A stretch of 64,000 nt of DNA from the NCBI GenBank assembly GCA_030998015.1, contig JARWMV010000043.1, positions 1-64,000 of the forward strand, written 5' to 3'. Below are positions 54,065 through 64,000 of this stretch, in pieces. The stretch's first letter is position 1, and each line of letters begins with the position of its first letter. The notes beneath the pieces are model-generated. The model was not told where the DNA came from and ran no database searches. It was given only the letters and a program-made list of their open reading frames with translations. The DNA is from Ceratorhiza oryzae-sativae. Its lineage: Eukaryota; Basidiomycota; Agaricomycetes; Cantharellales; Ceratobasidiaceae. The position numbers and the translations under genes were made by a program.

Positions 54065-55910
54065 CATGGACCAAACAGCACTCTGCATCAGCCACTCCAT
54101 CAGCCAGGGACTCTCCTCTACTGTGAGCTGCATTGCTTGCGCCAGCAGGGAATGCATCAAGCACCAGTGCACCTTCAGACAGTGCACAAGCCTTTCTGTA
54201 TGGTCCAGAAGACCATCAAAAACTAGGTTGTCTCTTCAACTATCTGATTGGCACCAGGAGTGACAATTCTGAAGCCCCAGAACTCCATGGCATGCTGGAG
54301 GCACTACAAGACGATCTCAGCAACCAGATTCAGGCAACAGAGGCCAGGATCATGTCTGCACTCAACAATACTCCAAGACAATGTCAGGCTTGCCAGGGAG
54401 CCAGAACACCATACTTGAGTATGCTCCAGCACTCCAGCTGAGGAGAATCCACCCAAATCATTGCTGGTCACTGGGTCAACATACATAGGCCATTCCATCC
54501 CCACCAGATTTGGGTCAGAATGTCCTTCCGGATTGCTCAGGCAGCTCAAGCCAGAGCCCAGCACTGAGGAGGATGACAAGCAACAACCAGCAGCTACCAG
54601 AAGCCCTGCAGAGCAAAGCATCATTGAATTTGACCCCATAGCAGCCTCCACTCCAGCCCAGCCAAGCAGAGTAACCTTCCACACCACCCCTCTGGTCATA
54701 GAAATCACTTGCAATCCCAGCACTGCAGCAAACCAGGCAGCAGAGCAGCTGGTAACTTCTCCCCCTACTGTGCACAACAGTGTCCCCCTACAATCCATCC
54801 CCCTTGGTGCTGAGGGCCTCTGCTGGACCCCAGTGCCTGAGCAAGAAATGAAAGGGCAGGAGGAGGTGTGCACCATGAATAACATTGCCAATGTTCTCAC
54901 CCATGCACTTACCTGTCCTCTGGAGTGAGCTGTATGTGCCGCAATGCAGACTCCAGCTCCTCAGCAGCCAAAGTCCAGAATCCCAGCTCTGGAACAGTAT
55001 AGTGGCAAGAAAGGGAATGTAGCAAAGTCATTCATCCTGGATTGCAAAACCTACTTCATTGCCAACCTCTCCAGCTTTCCCACAGACAATTCCAGGATCA
55101 TGTATGTGCTGATGAACCTGAAGGAGGGCATCCCCAAACGGTGGGGACAATACTATCTCAACAAGCTGCTCAGGGGAGACCAGGATCCAATTATTAACAA
55201 TTGGGAAGCATTTGAAACCAGATTCCTAGCCAATTGGTCTGATCCTGCAGCCCTGTAGGTTGCTGAGCGCCAAATTAATGAGCTGAAGCAATTGGGCTCT
55301 GCAAGTGACTTTGCAACAGAATTCAGGGTCATCACAAGCAAGCTGGAATGGTCTGACAGCACCCTCATGGCAGCATTCTGGTGAGGTATCAAGCCTTTTG
55401 TCCACAGCAAGCTCATTGAGTATTCCATTGGCAAGAGCATCACCAGTTTGGATGAGTGCATTAACATTGCCTGTCTCATTGACAATACCCTTTTTGATGC
55501 ATGCAAGGAGATGCAAGCACCCTGCAATCAATCCTCTCACAATGCCCCCAAAACCACCAGTGCAAGATTGGGAGGCTTCGTGACTGTGGAGATCTGGGAG
55601 AAGCACAGGAAGGCAGGACAGTGCCTCAAATGTGGTGATTCTGGTCACAAGTTTGAAAATTGTCCAAATGGCTGGAAAATCAAGCCTGATGAGCACTCCA
55701 AGCCAGTCCCAGGAAAGGTGGGAAGCTTGATTGACCTAGAGGAGCCTGCAGAGTCAGGAAAAGTCTAATGCAGCCCATTTTACCTGTGTCTGGTGCTGCA
55801 GTCCCCCCAGCAATGTCATCCAAACCCCTTGTCTGCTGTGCAATTCAATCAAAATCTTCTCTCCTAATAACTCTTGACATTGAGGGAATTACAGGCTCCC
55901 ATTCTACTCT
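54065..55910 (+). pseudogene. gag: J-family Gag (copy L) and protease stub
   Basis: The plus-strand Gag begins near 54066, where a 1-nt insertion shifts the normal MSKQHS start. N-terminal low-complexity part (SDSAQAFLYGPEDHQKLGCLFNYLIG), linker, Pro/Glu/Gln-rich segment (54500-54900). Core 54990-55250 (FILDCKTYFIANLSSFP, MNLKEGIPKRWGQYYLNKLL, WEAFETRFLANW), a stop at 55256, then more core and the knuckle CLKCGDSGHKFENC (55624-55665). It ends at about 55768 and is followed by protease N-terminal sequence (SKPLVCCAIQSKSSLLITLDIEGI) to 55910, where it breaks off. Confidence 0.7.
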
Positions 55911-56597
55911 TATCAGGCTGTTGCCTCATATCACTCTGGACTTGATTCCCCACCATCCATTCCAATGTCACCTTGTACAAGCATATAAACAGCTTGCCAC
56001 TCACATCTCGTCCATATCAGCACATTGCTATCACCTACACCCACAGCTCAAGGCACTCATACTGTGCCTGTGATGCCATGTCCAAACAACACTCCACATC
56101 AGCCACTTCATTAGCCAGGAACTTCCCACTACTCCCAGCTGCCTCCCTTGCACCAGTAGGGAGCACACCAGGCACCACCACATCCTCAGACAGTGCACAG
56201 GTCTTTCCCTATGGTCAAGAAGACTGTCAAAAACAAGGTTGTCTCCTCAACTATCTCATTGGCACCAGGAGCAACAGCTCTGAAGCCCCAGCACTCCATG
56301 GGATGCTAAAAATGCTACAAAACAGTCTCAACAGCAAGATTCACATGTCAGAGGCAAGGATCATGTCTGCTCCCACAGAAATGCATCAAGACATCAGCAG
56401 GCTTGTGAAGGAACCAGAACAACATACTCCAGTCCATTCAAGCACCCCAGCAGGAGAGAGCACCCCTAAACTGTTGCTGGTCACTGGGTCAGCATACAGA
56501 GACCACACCATCCCAACCAGATTTGGGTCAGAAGATCCCTCAGGCTTACTCAGGCAGCCCAAGACAGAACCCAGTACAGAGGAGCACAATAAACCAT
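55911..56597 (+). pseudogene. Second J-family leader and Gag N-terminus
   Basis: From 55911 the sequence restarts in the J leader (CTCTTATCAGGCTGTTGCC) and runs into a new Gag ATG (about 56077, MSKQHSTSATSLARNFPLLP) with an open frame to 56644. The element ends at about 56597, where LTR-like sequence begins. Thus a fifth partial copy of the family. Confidence 0.65.
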
Positions 56598-57186
56598 GTC
56601 TACTTTGTGTGGCTCCATATGATTTGGAGCCACAACAACCCTAAGAATGACTTACTTAATACTTGTTTACACTACATGTGACCTATAACATACTGCAGAC
56701 TGTGGAACAGTCTGAGTCATACCTTGAAGGATATATAACTCATCAAAAGCAAGCCTGTGGACCCCAGCTTGCTTTATCTTGTCAACCACAGGGATCATCT
56801 GTACATACTACATAAATACTATCAATATACACTGCAAATTACCACTGACAACATAGCCACTACTTAAGGAATCAATAGAGACAAGGAGATGGAGGGGTCT
56901 TGACACAAGGGAGTGACCAAGTGTACATGCAGGATGAGTAAGAATGAATGGCAGTGATCAGTCAGCCAGTTACAAATAATAGGATGTCCATCAGTCAGCA
57001 ACACAGTAGGATGAGTAACAGTGAATGTCAATGATCAGTAAGTGAGTGACTAAAAATAGAGTGTGGCTCAGTAAGCAAGTGGAGTTGCTTACTCATGAAA
57101 GGAGAGTGGTCAGGCCACCAGACAAAGCAGTAAACAAATGGGGAAATGATTGTTAGCCACAAGACCTTTGATTGTGGCTCATGACA
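56598..57186. repeat. Two F/E-type LTR fragments arranged tail to tail
   Basis: 56598-56857 on the plus strand (CCACAACAACCCTAAG, ACTGCAGACTGTGGA, GGATATATAACTC, ending ACCACTGACA) matches the distal F-type LTR. 56858-57186 on the minus strand (TGTCATGAGCCACAATCAAAGG from 57186 inward) matches the proximal E/F-type LTR. The two are in opposite orientation, so they are separate pieces. Confidence 0.6.
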
Positions 57187-57324
57187 CCAACACCAAAATA
57201 TCTCTTTCACCAGACTTCTCAACCCCAGAACTGTCATTACCATAGATGGCAAACAGATCCCCAAGAAAATTAGATACAAGACCTGAGTAGACATAGAAGT
57301 TGAAGGATGCAAATTTACATCTGC

Positions 57325-57699
57325 TGTCATGAACTGACACACACATATCCACTCTATAATATTTCCTTGATTTATTACATTTTATGAGATCATCTTCAAA
57401 ACATACTTGCCTTTTATGGTATATCTGTGTCATGTGATTCAGGGGATGTTCCAGGCCAATAACCGAGATGTATTTCAACTCCAATGTGAAATTCCACAGT
57501 TCTGCAGTTGCTTCTACTGCTTCTATCTCTTATCAGTCATGACTCACTGTATGGACTTGTTTGTTATGATGTGGCTTGTACTATGTATATAAACCAGATC
57601 AAGTTTGCAGAGAACTCCTCAAGAACTTGACCTCTCGTTGAATACAAGTTCTTTCTCTTCTTACTATTTTCCTCATTGCCTGACTTGTTGTCGTCAACA
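57325..57699 (+). repeat. Element D 5' LTR
   Basis: Starts TGTCATGAACTGACAC and ends GTCGTCAACA. TATATAAA at 57586-57593 and TCAAGAACTTGACCT at 57619-57633 occupy the same relative positions as in element A. Confidence 0.88.
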
Positions 57700-57716
57700 T
57701 CAGGTCAAGTTCTTGA
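57700..57716 (+). other. Element D self-priming PBS
   Basis: TCAGGTCAAGTTCTTGA, identical to element A, directly after the LTR. Positions 3-17 are the exact complement of 57619-57633. Confidence 0.75.
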
Positions 57717-58083
57717 CAATCATAAGTCTCAGTGTCATCTGGGATATGTCTGGAACACTGTTGGCATTGTCTCAAGATAACTCCCTGTTGCCTTCCCCAA
57801 TCCCACTCCACCTCTCTGCAGCCACAAGACATCGTTGCCCTATATGTGCCTCTGTGAAACCTCACATACCTATATCAGTTGAAGCGCTATCTTCACAGAC
57901 ATGGCTGCTCACTGACCAAGGGTTGGGTCCCTCACACGTTGTAACAAGCTTTGGTTCTCTAATCTCTTTTGTTGACAAGAGGTGGGGTTGCTCATTGCCC
58001 TTAAGTAGTTGAGCAACAGAGGTCACCTTCCTATTCCAATAGACTCGGGAAAGGGTCTATTTTTCTTGTTCTACCTCACTCAA

Positions 58084-58825
58084 GTATGTCTCTGATGGAA
58101 CACACAGCCCTCAGTGGCACAAACCTTTACAGAAGAACAGTGCTGCCATCTGTGCAGGTGGTTCAGACACCTATCCATCCACTGCTTCACCCTCAACTCA
58201 GTCAAAGACATCCTTGAACAGGCTGGGCACATTGATTCTAACTGTGTCATAATTGTCAAAGTCTATCCCCAAAAAGTCAGACAAGCCCAACAAGCCTTTG
58301 TTACCAAGCTGGGTGCCCCCAAGTGCAAAATTTGCCATTGAGCAAATGGAGCCACCTTCCCTGCACGCTGCCCCTACTGTCCTAAAAAGGACAAATTTCT
58401 ATACTACTACACCATCCCCATAACCAGCTATAAGCTGGAGAACCTTGGCCAACAACTCCTTTGCCACCTGTTAAACACCATCAAAAACTTCCAAGACAGG
58501 TATCGTTATTACCAAAATAAGTATGAAGAAATCGTGAGAAACTTCATGAAGCTGAGGCCCATTGTGCATACCTAACTGAGCAGTTGTGCAAACAGCAGGA
58601 GGACTATCTATCCCTCCTCCAAGACCATCTCAGACTAGAAGCAATAGTCCAAGAAACAACTGCACCCCACAAGTATGCCTTCCCTGTTTTCTCAACGCCG
58701 TCAGACCTCCCTCATCCTACCTTTTTAAGTGGCACAGGCTTGCCAATTCAGGAAGAAGCACCCCTTCAGGCAGCCCAAGTCAATTCTCCCCAAGGAAGCC
58801 CTCCTTCAGGATCAAATTAAACTGA
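58084..58825 (+). pseudogene. Element D leader ORF (zinc knuckle and coiled coil), broken
   Basis: Zinc frame from 58114 with CHLCRWFRHLSIHC and CKIC, a TGA at 58339-58341 (AGCA... CGA in element A), then CPYCPKKDKFLYYYTIP running directly into the helical part TSYKLENLGQQLLCHLLNTI in the same frame. A 1-nt loss near 58530 shifts it, and the end of the helix continues in the frame 58584-58820 (QQEDYLSLLQDHLRLEAIVQE). It shows that the two frames of element A were one protein. Confidence 0.55.
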
Positions 58826-59031
58826 AAAGGGTGGAATGGCCATATTGTTGTCAGGACACCAAAAGTTGGGATTTGGACAACACATGGTTGAGGTTTGGGG
58901 GAATCGAAAACTTAGAAATTTATAGACTAGTGTGAGGAACAGAAATATTCTACTATCAAAATAACTCTCAATTTCCTGTACTTCCTTATTGTCTCTGTCG
59001 CCTCTAGAATCCATCTGAGTCCTTTTTTGAA

Positions 59032-60423
59032 ATGGCATTGCCAACTCCTGCCCCTGCTTGGGCAAATATGTCTGACAGAGACAAAGTGGTCTACATGCTT
59101 CAGTCAATGGATGAACTGCAAGAACAAACCAACAACCTCCAAAATGATATTGGGGATGTTGAACATAACAACAAGACCTACACAGACTTGCTCAAGGCAA
59201 AGCTCACAACAAACCAAGCAAAGATAGATGCTGATGTGGCTGGGCTGGCCACCAATGTTAACAACCTAGTCGGCATGTTAGCAATCCTTCAAACCACCAT
59301 TACGTGCATTGAAGTGCAAATACACACCTCCTCAGGCAGCACCAGTGTTGCCCAAGTACAACCTTCCTCAAGCACAACTCAGCTGCAACCAGCAGCTACT
59401 ACTCCCTCCAGTGGGTTGATGGCAAAAGTTAAAATGGCTGCTCCACAAAAATTCAATGGTACAAAGTGTGAAGACGCTATTTCATTCAGAATCGCATGTG
59501 CCCAATACATCAATACAAATATGAGTGGGCACTTGGCTGACCAAGTGGTTGCCTTGATCACATCCTATCTTGAGGGATCTGCCGCTGAATGGGTCAACCT
59601 GTATGAAGAATTTGAAATCTTAAACCCCGGAACTGCAATCCCATGGCTTCATGATGCCAACTTGTTCTGGCAAGAATTTACTACCCATTATGGGGACTTG
59701 AACCACACCAAAAATAACTGCGACAAGTGGCAGAAACTGAAACAATCCAAGATGGTTCAGGATTATCTCACCCTATTCAACCTATATTCAACAGGGCTCA
59801 ACTACAATGATGCAGCCATGCATGACCAGTTCTACAATGGTCTATCATTGGATGTAACAGACAGCATGGTGCCCCAAAACTATGACCCCTGCACCAAAAC
59901 CTTTGCCCAGCTCACTCAGCGAGCCTTGGAAATCAACTGCCACCTCTTATCATTCAGTAGCAAAAGGATGTCTCATGGGGGTAACAAGTCCAGCAGCAAC
60001 AATGCCTTGTCTAGCAGGCCAACAGCTACCTCCCAAAGCAACCCCCAAAAGGAGAAATTCAAGAGTGGGGAGCAGATATACAAGATCAAGGACAGCAGGG
60101 CAGTCAAGGGCCAGATTGTGGCCATCAGGCCCAATGCCAAGGGCTTTACTGTCCCTACTGTTTGCTACAATGGTAGCAATTCCAATGTACAAGAATCCTT
60201 CAAGGACATAAAGAAGGACAATCATCCACTGGCAACCCCCAAAGCAAAAGATCCAGACGCAATGGACCTGGATAGTGCAGGAAAAGGGAAAGGAACGAAT
60301 ACCTGCTATAACTATGGAGGACACAGTCATATCACCACCAAGTGCCCTTCAGCCAAGATGTCAGGTTACAAAGTGGTTGTGGAGGATGTAGAAACAACCA
60401 ATGATGAGTTGGTAAAAGAATGA
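59032..60423 (+). CDS. gag: Element D Gag, intact length (463 codons) with broken zinc knuckle
   Basis: Uninterrupted from ATG 59032 (MALPTPAPAWANMSDRDK) to TGA 60423. N-terminal heptad region (DELQEQTNNLQNDIGDVEHN), Gag core (FRIACAQYINTN, AAEWVNLYEEFE, PWLHDANLFWQEFTTHYGD). The knuckle reads CYNYGGHSHITTKC, where the second Cys is Tyr, a TGT-to-TAT change, so RNA binding is probably lost. Gln32 corresponds to the stop in element A. The stop codon overlaps the pol start as ATGA. Confidence 0.85.
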   Translation: MALPTPAPAWANMSDRDKVVYMLQSMDELQEQTNNLQNDIGDVEHNNKTYTDLLKAKLTTNQAKIDADVAGLATNVNNLVGMLAILQTTITCIEVQIHTSSGSTSVAQVQPSSSTTQLQPAATTPSSGLMAKVKMAAPQKFNGTKCEDAISFRIACAQYINTNMSGHLADQVVALITSYLEGSAAEWVNLYEEFEILNPGTAIPWLHDANLFWQEFTTHYGDLNHTKNNCDKWQKLKQSKMVQDYLTLFNLYSTGLNYNDAAMHDQFYNGLSLDVTDSMVPQNYDPCTKTFAQLTQRALEINCHLLSFSSKRMSHGGNKSSSNNALSSRPTATSQSNPQKEKFKSGEQIYKIKDSRAVKGQIVAIRPNAKGFTVPTVCYNGSNSNVQESFKDIKKDNHPLATPKAKDPDAMDLDSAGKGKGTNTCYNYGGHSHITTKCPSAKMSGYKVVVEDVETTNDELVKE

Positions 60424-63400
60424 GCTCAAACCGTGCCAGGGGGGTTGTTACGGGTCAGGGTACACTTGAATATCTAGAGCTTAAGCAAATGTAGATATGT
60501 TAGTATACACTAATCGTACTCAATACTTCTTAGACTAGGGTAAGAAGGCTCAAAGTAGTTGCAATGCGATCAAGTAACACTCAAGGTAGTCTTAATCTTT
60601 CACAGTGTAAACTGACTAATTTATAGGTATAAAGAGCAAGACTACTATGGTCAGGTTCCCTTAGATATCTTAAATGTAGTTCAGCCCTAGTCGCTCCGAC
60701 TAACTGATACTAATCTTAATACTAGGCTTAAGCGATAGCTTATAGGATAGATGGTGGGCTGCCTAATGCGTGTACTTCCTCAGCTACAGGTACTTAGATT
60801 TCCTCTAATAGCTGGTACTTAATGTCACGCTCAATCAGGCAATATTGTATCCTTATATATCTCTGTATATAAGATACAATGACTCAGACAGTATATAACT
60901 AATATGGTACTATATTCCTCAGTACTAGTTATATAGGAAATCACACACAGACAAGAGAAATAGAAAGAGAAAAAGAAACCAATAACCGGTCTGGGTTGAG
61001 TAGTGAAGGGAGGTGGTCTGGAAGGGCCTCAGAGGAGGTCCTTTTATACCCTGAGGAGGGCATTCCAGAGCCAAATAGATACATGCATGCCAGTGCGATC
61101 ATCAAAAGAGGGTACTGCTATACTTGGGGTACACCCTAGCCCAGTATAGGATAAAAGAGTAAAGACAGGGTGTGGATCGAAGGCATTGATGCATCTGAGA
61201 CCTGCTATTGGCTTGTAGATCATATTATCATAGTATATACATGTAATGAATGGAGGCTACATCTCAGTGAGTCATAAAGTGAGTCAGAGAAGCTTCTGGA
61301 TCAATTTGGGAAGCTCTCCTGACTCACTGGAGTCTTTAGATCTTGATTGATGGTCCAGTAAGATTCTAATGATCTTCGGGCCATTCCGGCGCGAGGATCC
61401 GGTGGATCGCGACGATCTTCGGGCAGCAGATACCGCCGAAGATTAGCTATCGATAGAGCACAAGATCGCTTTGATAGCGTAAGCGGTAGCCGAGATATGA
61501 GCGGTGTGATGTTGTAATCAATATCTCCTGATAAGAGGAAATATCGCAACCTCTGTATCTCTCTGAGATCTTATCGTAAAAACTTAATAAAATATGCGTT
61601 GGAGAGCGGGAAATTTGTACTATTTAATGGAACGGACAATAGTACAATTTGGAGCGCATACAAATTCGAGTATTTCACAATTTAATTACAGAGGCATCGC
61701 TTGAGGTTGGCAGAGCAGACTAAAATAATAGAAAATGTTAGTGATCCATAACAGGGGTGGTCTTGGGTGCTATGTTACAAAGTGCTCTGAAAATAAAAAT
61801 ATGGGAATGGAATGTATGTCATTAGGAAACCAATCACAACTTCAGTTTTTCTTTCATGCATTCCTGCTGCGCACAACCCCTGAACACAAGTCTGCATATA
61901 ATATGAAAAAATTCAATGGATGGGCCATGATTGATTCAGGGGCCACATCAGTATTTATACATGAAGACCTTGTTAAACAATATCATATCCCTACTGTCTC
62001 CCTAAAAACACCAAAAAAACTATGAGTAATCAATGGGAGGGAGATCAACTCAGGGTCTGTGACCCACTATTGCACCTTTGAGTTGTGCATTCAGGAGCAC
62101 CAAGAAATTCTCAGTGCTTACATTGTGAATGTTGGCAAAAATGATTTAGTCCTGGGCATGTCATGGCTCAAATTCCATAACCCTGACATTGATTGGGATG
62201 GAAAGGACATGAAGTTCAACTCACCAATATGCTTGAAGCACTGCATCACAAAACCCTTACATGTGTGCACAAACAAACCCAAGGAGCTCCAGTTGGACTC
62301 CTTAGACTCCCTCCCAGCAAAATATAAAGAGTTCCAGAAAATATTTGCCAAAGAAGATGATGTCCAGCCATTACCACCCCATAGAAAGTGGGATATGGAG
62401 ATAGATTTAAAGCCAGATGCCAAGCCAAGGCATGGCCCCATATATAGTGTGGGCATCAAGGAAGATGCAGAATTGCACCAAACCTTGGACTGCCAACTGA
62501 AAGCAGGGCATATCAGACCCTCAAGGTCACCAATGGCATCCCCAGTCATATTCGTTAAAAAGAAGAGTGGGAAGCTGTGCATGTGCATCGACTACTGGTG
62601 GCTAAATGAAATGACCATCTCTAATGTGTACCCACTCCCACACATCAATGATATTGTGGAGACTTTGTGTGGGGCAAGGATATTCACCAAGTTTGATCTA
62701 AAATGGGGTTTCAACCTCATATGAATTTGGGAAGGAGACAAATGGAAGGCTGCCTTTAAGACCAAATATGGGCTGTACAAGCCCTTAGTCATGCAATTCA
62801 GCCAAAAGAACGCACCAGGAACCTTCATGGCCATGATCTGGGAAGAGTTCCAAGACATTGAGGGCATTTATGTTGTAATCTATATGGACAACATATTAGT
62901 GTTCTCCAAAAACCAAGAAGAACATGATGAACACGTCAAAGAAGTCTTGCGTCGCCTCCAAAAAGCAGGCCTATACTGAGCCCTGGAGAAATGTGTCTTT
63001 GATGTCACCAAAGTAGACTACCTGGGAATAGTAGTGACTCCCCAGGGAATTAAAGTAGACCCAGCCAAGGTCAAAAAGGCTGTTGAATGGCCAACCCCTA
63101 CCAACCCAACTGAAGTCCTGGAAGGGCTGGGGTTTGCAAATTGGTTAAGGCACTTCATAAAGGACTTTTCGAAAATCACAAAATGCCTTTATGAACTTCT
63201 CAAAAAGGATGTGAAATGGGAATGGACAGAAGAAAGGGATCAGGCATGGAACTTGCTGAAGCAGAAATTAAAGGAAGCCCCCCTCCTAATTCAGCCAGAA
63301 CCTAGCAAACCATTCATCCTGGAAACAGATGCCTCAGGCTATGCCACAGGCGCTGTACTATTGCAATATTGAGAAGATGGAATGTTACACCCAATCTCCT

Positions 63401-64000
63401 ACTACTCTAAAGCTATGGTTCCAGCAGAAAGGAACTATGACATCTACAACAAAGAAATGCTGGCAATTATAAAAGCCCTCAAACACTGGTGTCACTTGCT
63501 AGAAGGGGCCAAACACCCAGTAAACGTTGTTTGTGATCACAAAAATCTGGAGTATTGGAAGACAAATCAGCCACTGAATGGCCAAGTCACACAATGGCAC
63601 AAGTTCCTGTCTAGGTTCAAGTTCAAGATCCTATACATTGAAGGGGCAAAAAACAGCCAGGCAGACATACTCTCTAGGCTATCAAGGCACATCCCTAAAG
63701 AGGGGGGTGAGAGCCAAGCTCTGCTTGTGCAAAACCAATTTTTGGAATTAAAATCATTGTGGCTACAAGCAATCACACCAGACCACGACCTGGAACAACT
63801 CATTAGGGACGCTATCCCGGGAGATGAGCACCTGTCAAAAGTGCTAAAAGCCCTAGATGACAATGAAAAGGTCAAAAATTGGGAATGGGACAAAGGACTT
63901 TTATGATACAAGGGCTGAATCTACGTCCCAAATAACAAAGAACTTCGCAGGCTGATCATTGAAAGCTGTCATGACAACCCAGCTGCAGGACACCCAGGAC
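60420..64000 (+). pseudogene. pol: Element D Pol, split by a solo LTR, truncated at window edge
   Basis: The start MSSNRARG at 60420 runs into the solo LTR (60446-61753); coding resumes with the GGGGT TSD at 61754. Protease AMIDSGATSVF (61927), RT CIDYWWLNE, catalytic VIYMDNILVFS (the second Asp of YxDD is Asn, GAC-to-AAC in a CpG context), RNase H ETDASGYATGAV (63330), integrase N-terminus SCHDNPAAGHPG at the edge. In-frame stops at about 62024, 62722, 62978, 63370, 63904 and 63916; several equal CGA in element A. Confidence 0.88.
60446..61753 (-). repeat. Solo LTR of the element-C family inside element D
   Basis: 1308 bp, TGTTACGGGTCAGGG to GATCCATAACA, TSD GGGGT at 60441-60445 and 61754-61758. 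CpG sites well kept (GCGAGGATCCGGTGGATCGCG near 61390), the opposite of the element it sits in. Confidence 0.95.

Larger units (their letters stand above)
57325..64000 (+). mobile_element. Element D: second copy of the element A family, continues past right edge
   Basis: 5' LTR 57325-57699 (375 bp), PBS, leader, gag (59032-60423) and pol (from 60420) in the same order and with the same junctions as element A. Much more CpG-decayed: Arg codons are often Cys/His/stop, the zinc knuckle and RT active site are damaged. It carries a young solo LTR of the C family between the first codons of pol and the protease. The window ends in the integrase zinc finger, so the 3' LTR and TSD cannot be checked; the left flank is TCTGC. 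Confidence 0.9.

Noticed and set aside
1..64000. tRNA, rRNA or CRISPR features
   Set aside because: No cloverleaf-like segments, rRNA sequence or regularly spaced direct repeats were noticed; a dedicated tRNA scan was not possible by eye.

Overview
The window looks like nuclear DNA of a filamentous basidiomycete. Housekeeping genes are cut by many 46-80 bp GT-AG introns with CTAAC/CTGAC-like branch sites, include micro-exons, and sit beside a large field of nested LTR retrotransposons. Protein style (Tf1/Tf2-type chromoviruses, PEG10/Tf2-like Gag) suggests an Agaricomycete such as Rhizoctonia/Ceratobasidium. That genus is inference; no marker gene here proves it.

Left part (1-8.2 kb) is the only host-gene region. 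It holds the 5' end of an NSUN5/Rcm1-type rRNA cytosine methyltransferase (minus, 1-843), an intron-rich class I DnaJ/Ydj1 co-chaperone (plus, 4580-6501, 14 exons) and a convergent ATG8 gene (minus, 6694-7290). Three small non-autonomous DNA elements lie between them: an old imperfect inverted repeat (~1040-1740), a fold-back element with ~206 bp arms (2638-3241) and a hAT-like MITE with a perfect 8-bp target duplication (3781-4472).

From 8.2 kb to the right edge almost everything is Ty3/gypsy-type retroelement sequence, inserted into itself several layers deep. (i) Element A (8467-15413, minus) is complete: 376-bp LTRs, TSD GAGGG, leader zinc-knuckle/coiled-coil region, Gag, Pol with chromodomain. 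A second, more decayed copy of the family, element D, starts at 57325 on the plus strand and leaves the window inside integrase. (ii) Element C (26546-42865, minus, about 16.3 kb) is the most unusual object. It has ~1.31-kb LTRs, a Gag frame of about 1180 codons with a collagen-like Gly-X-Y tract, PR-RT-RNaseH-IN-chromodomain, and then three small spliced genes (155, 246 and 331 codons) between pol and the 3' LTR. (iii) Four solo LTRs of the C family, each with a perfect 5-bp TSD, lie in a hAT-like element, in element F's neighbourhood, inside element C itself and inside element D. (iv) A third family (J) forms a stack of partial copies at 42.9-56.6 kb. (v) Degenerate pieces of further families (F at 18.2-26 kb; a Gag-like fragment at 23.2-23.8 kb; an LTR family at 8.2, 15.4, 17.7, 26.2, 49.9 and 56.6-57.2 kb) fill the rest.

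Nearly all retroelement frames carry in-frame stops, many of them explained by CGA->TGA. Related copies differ largely by CpG->TpG/CpA, so the region reads as a methylated, decaying transposon cluster with a few younger insertions. Families A/D and J both show a sequence starting 2 nt inside the 5' LTR boundary that is complementary to the predicted 5' end of their own transcript, the hallmark of Tf1-type self-priming.
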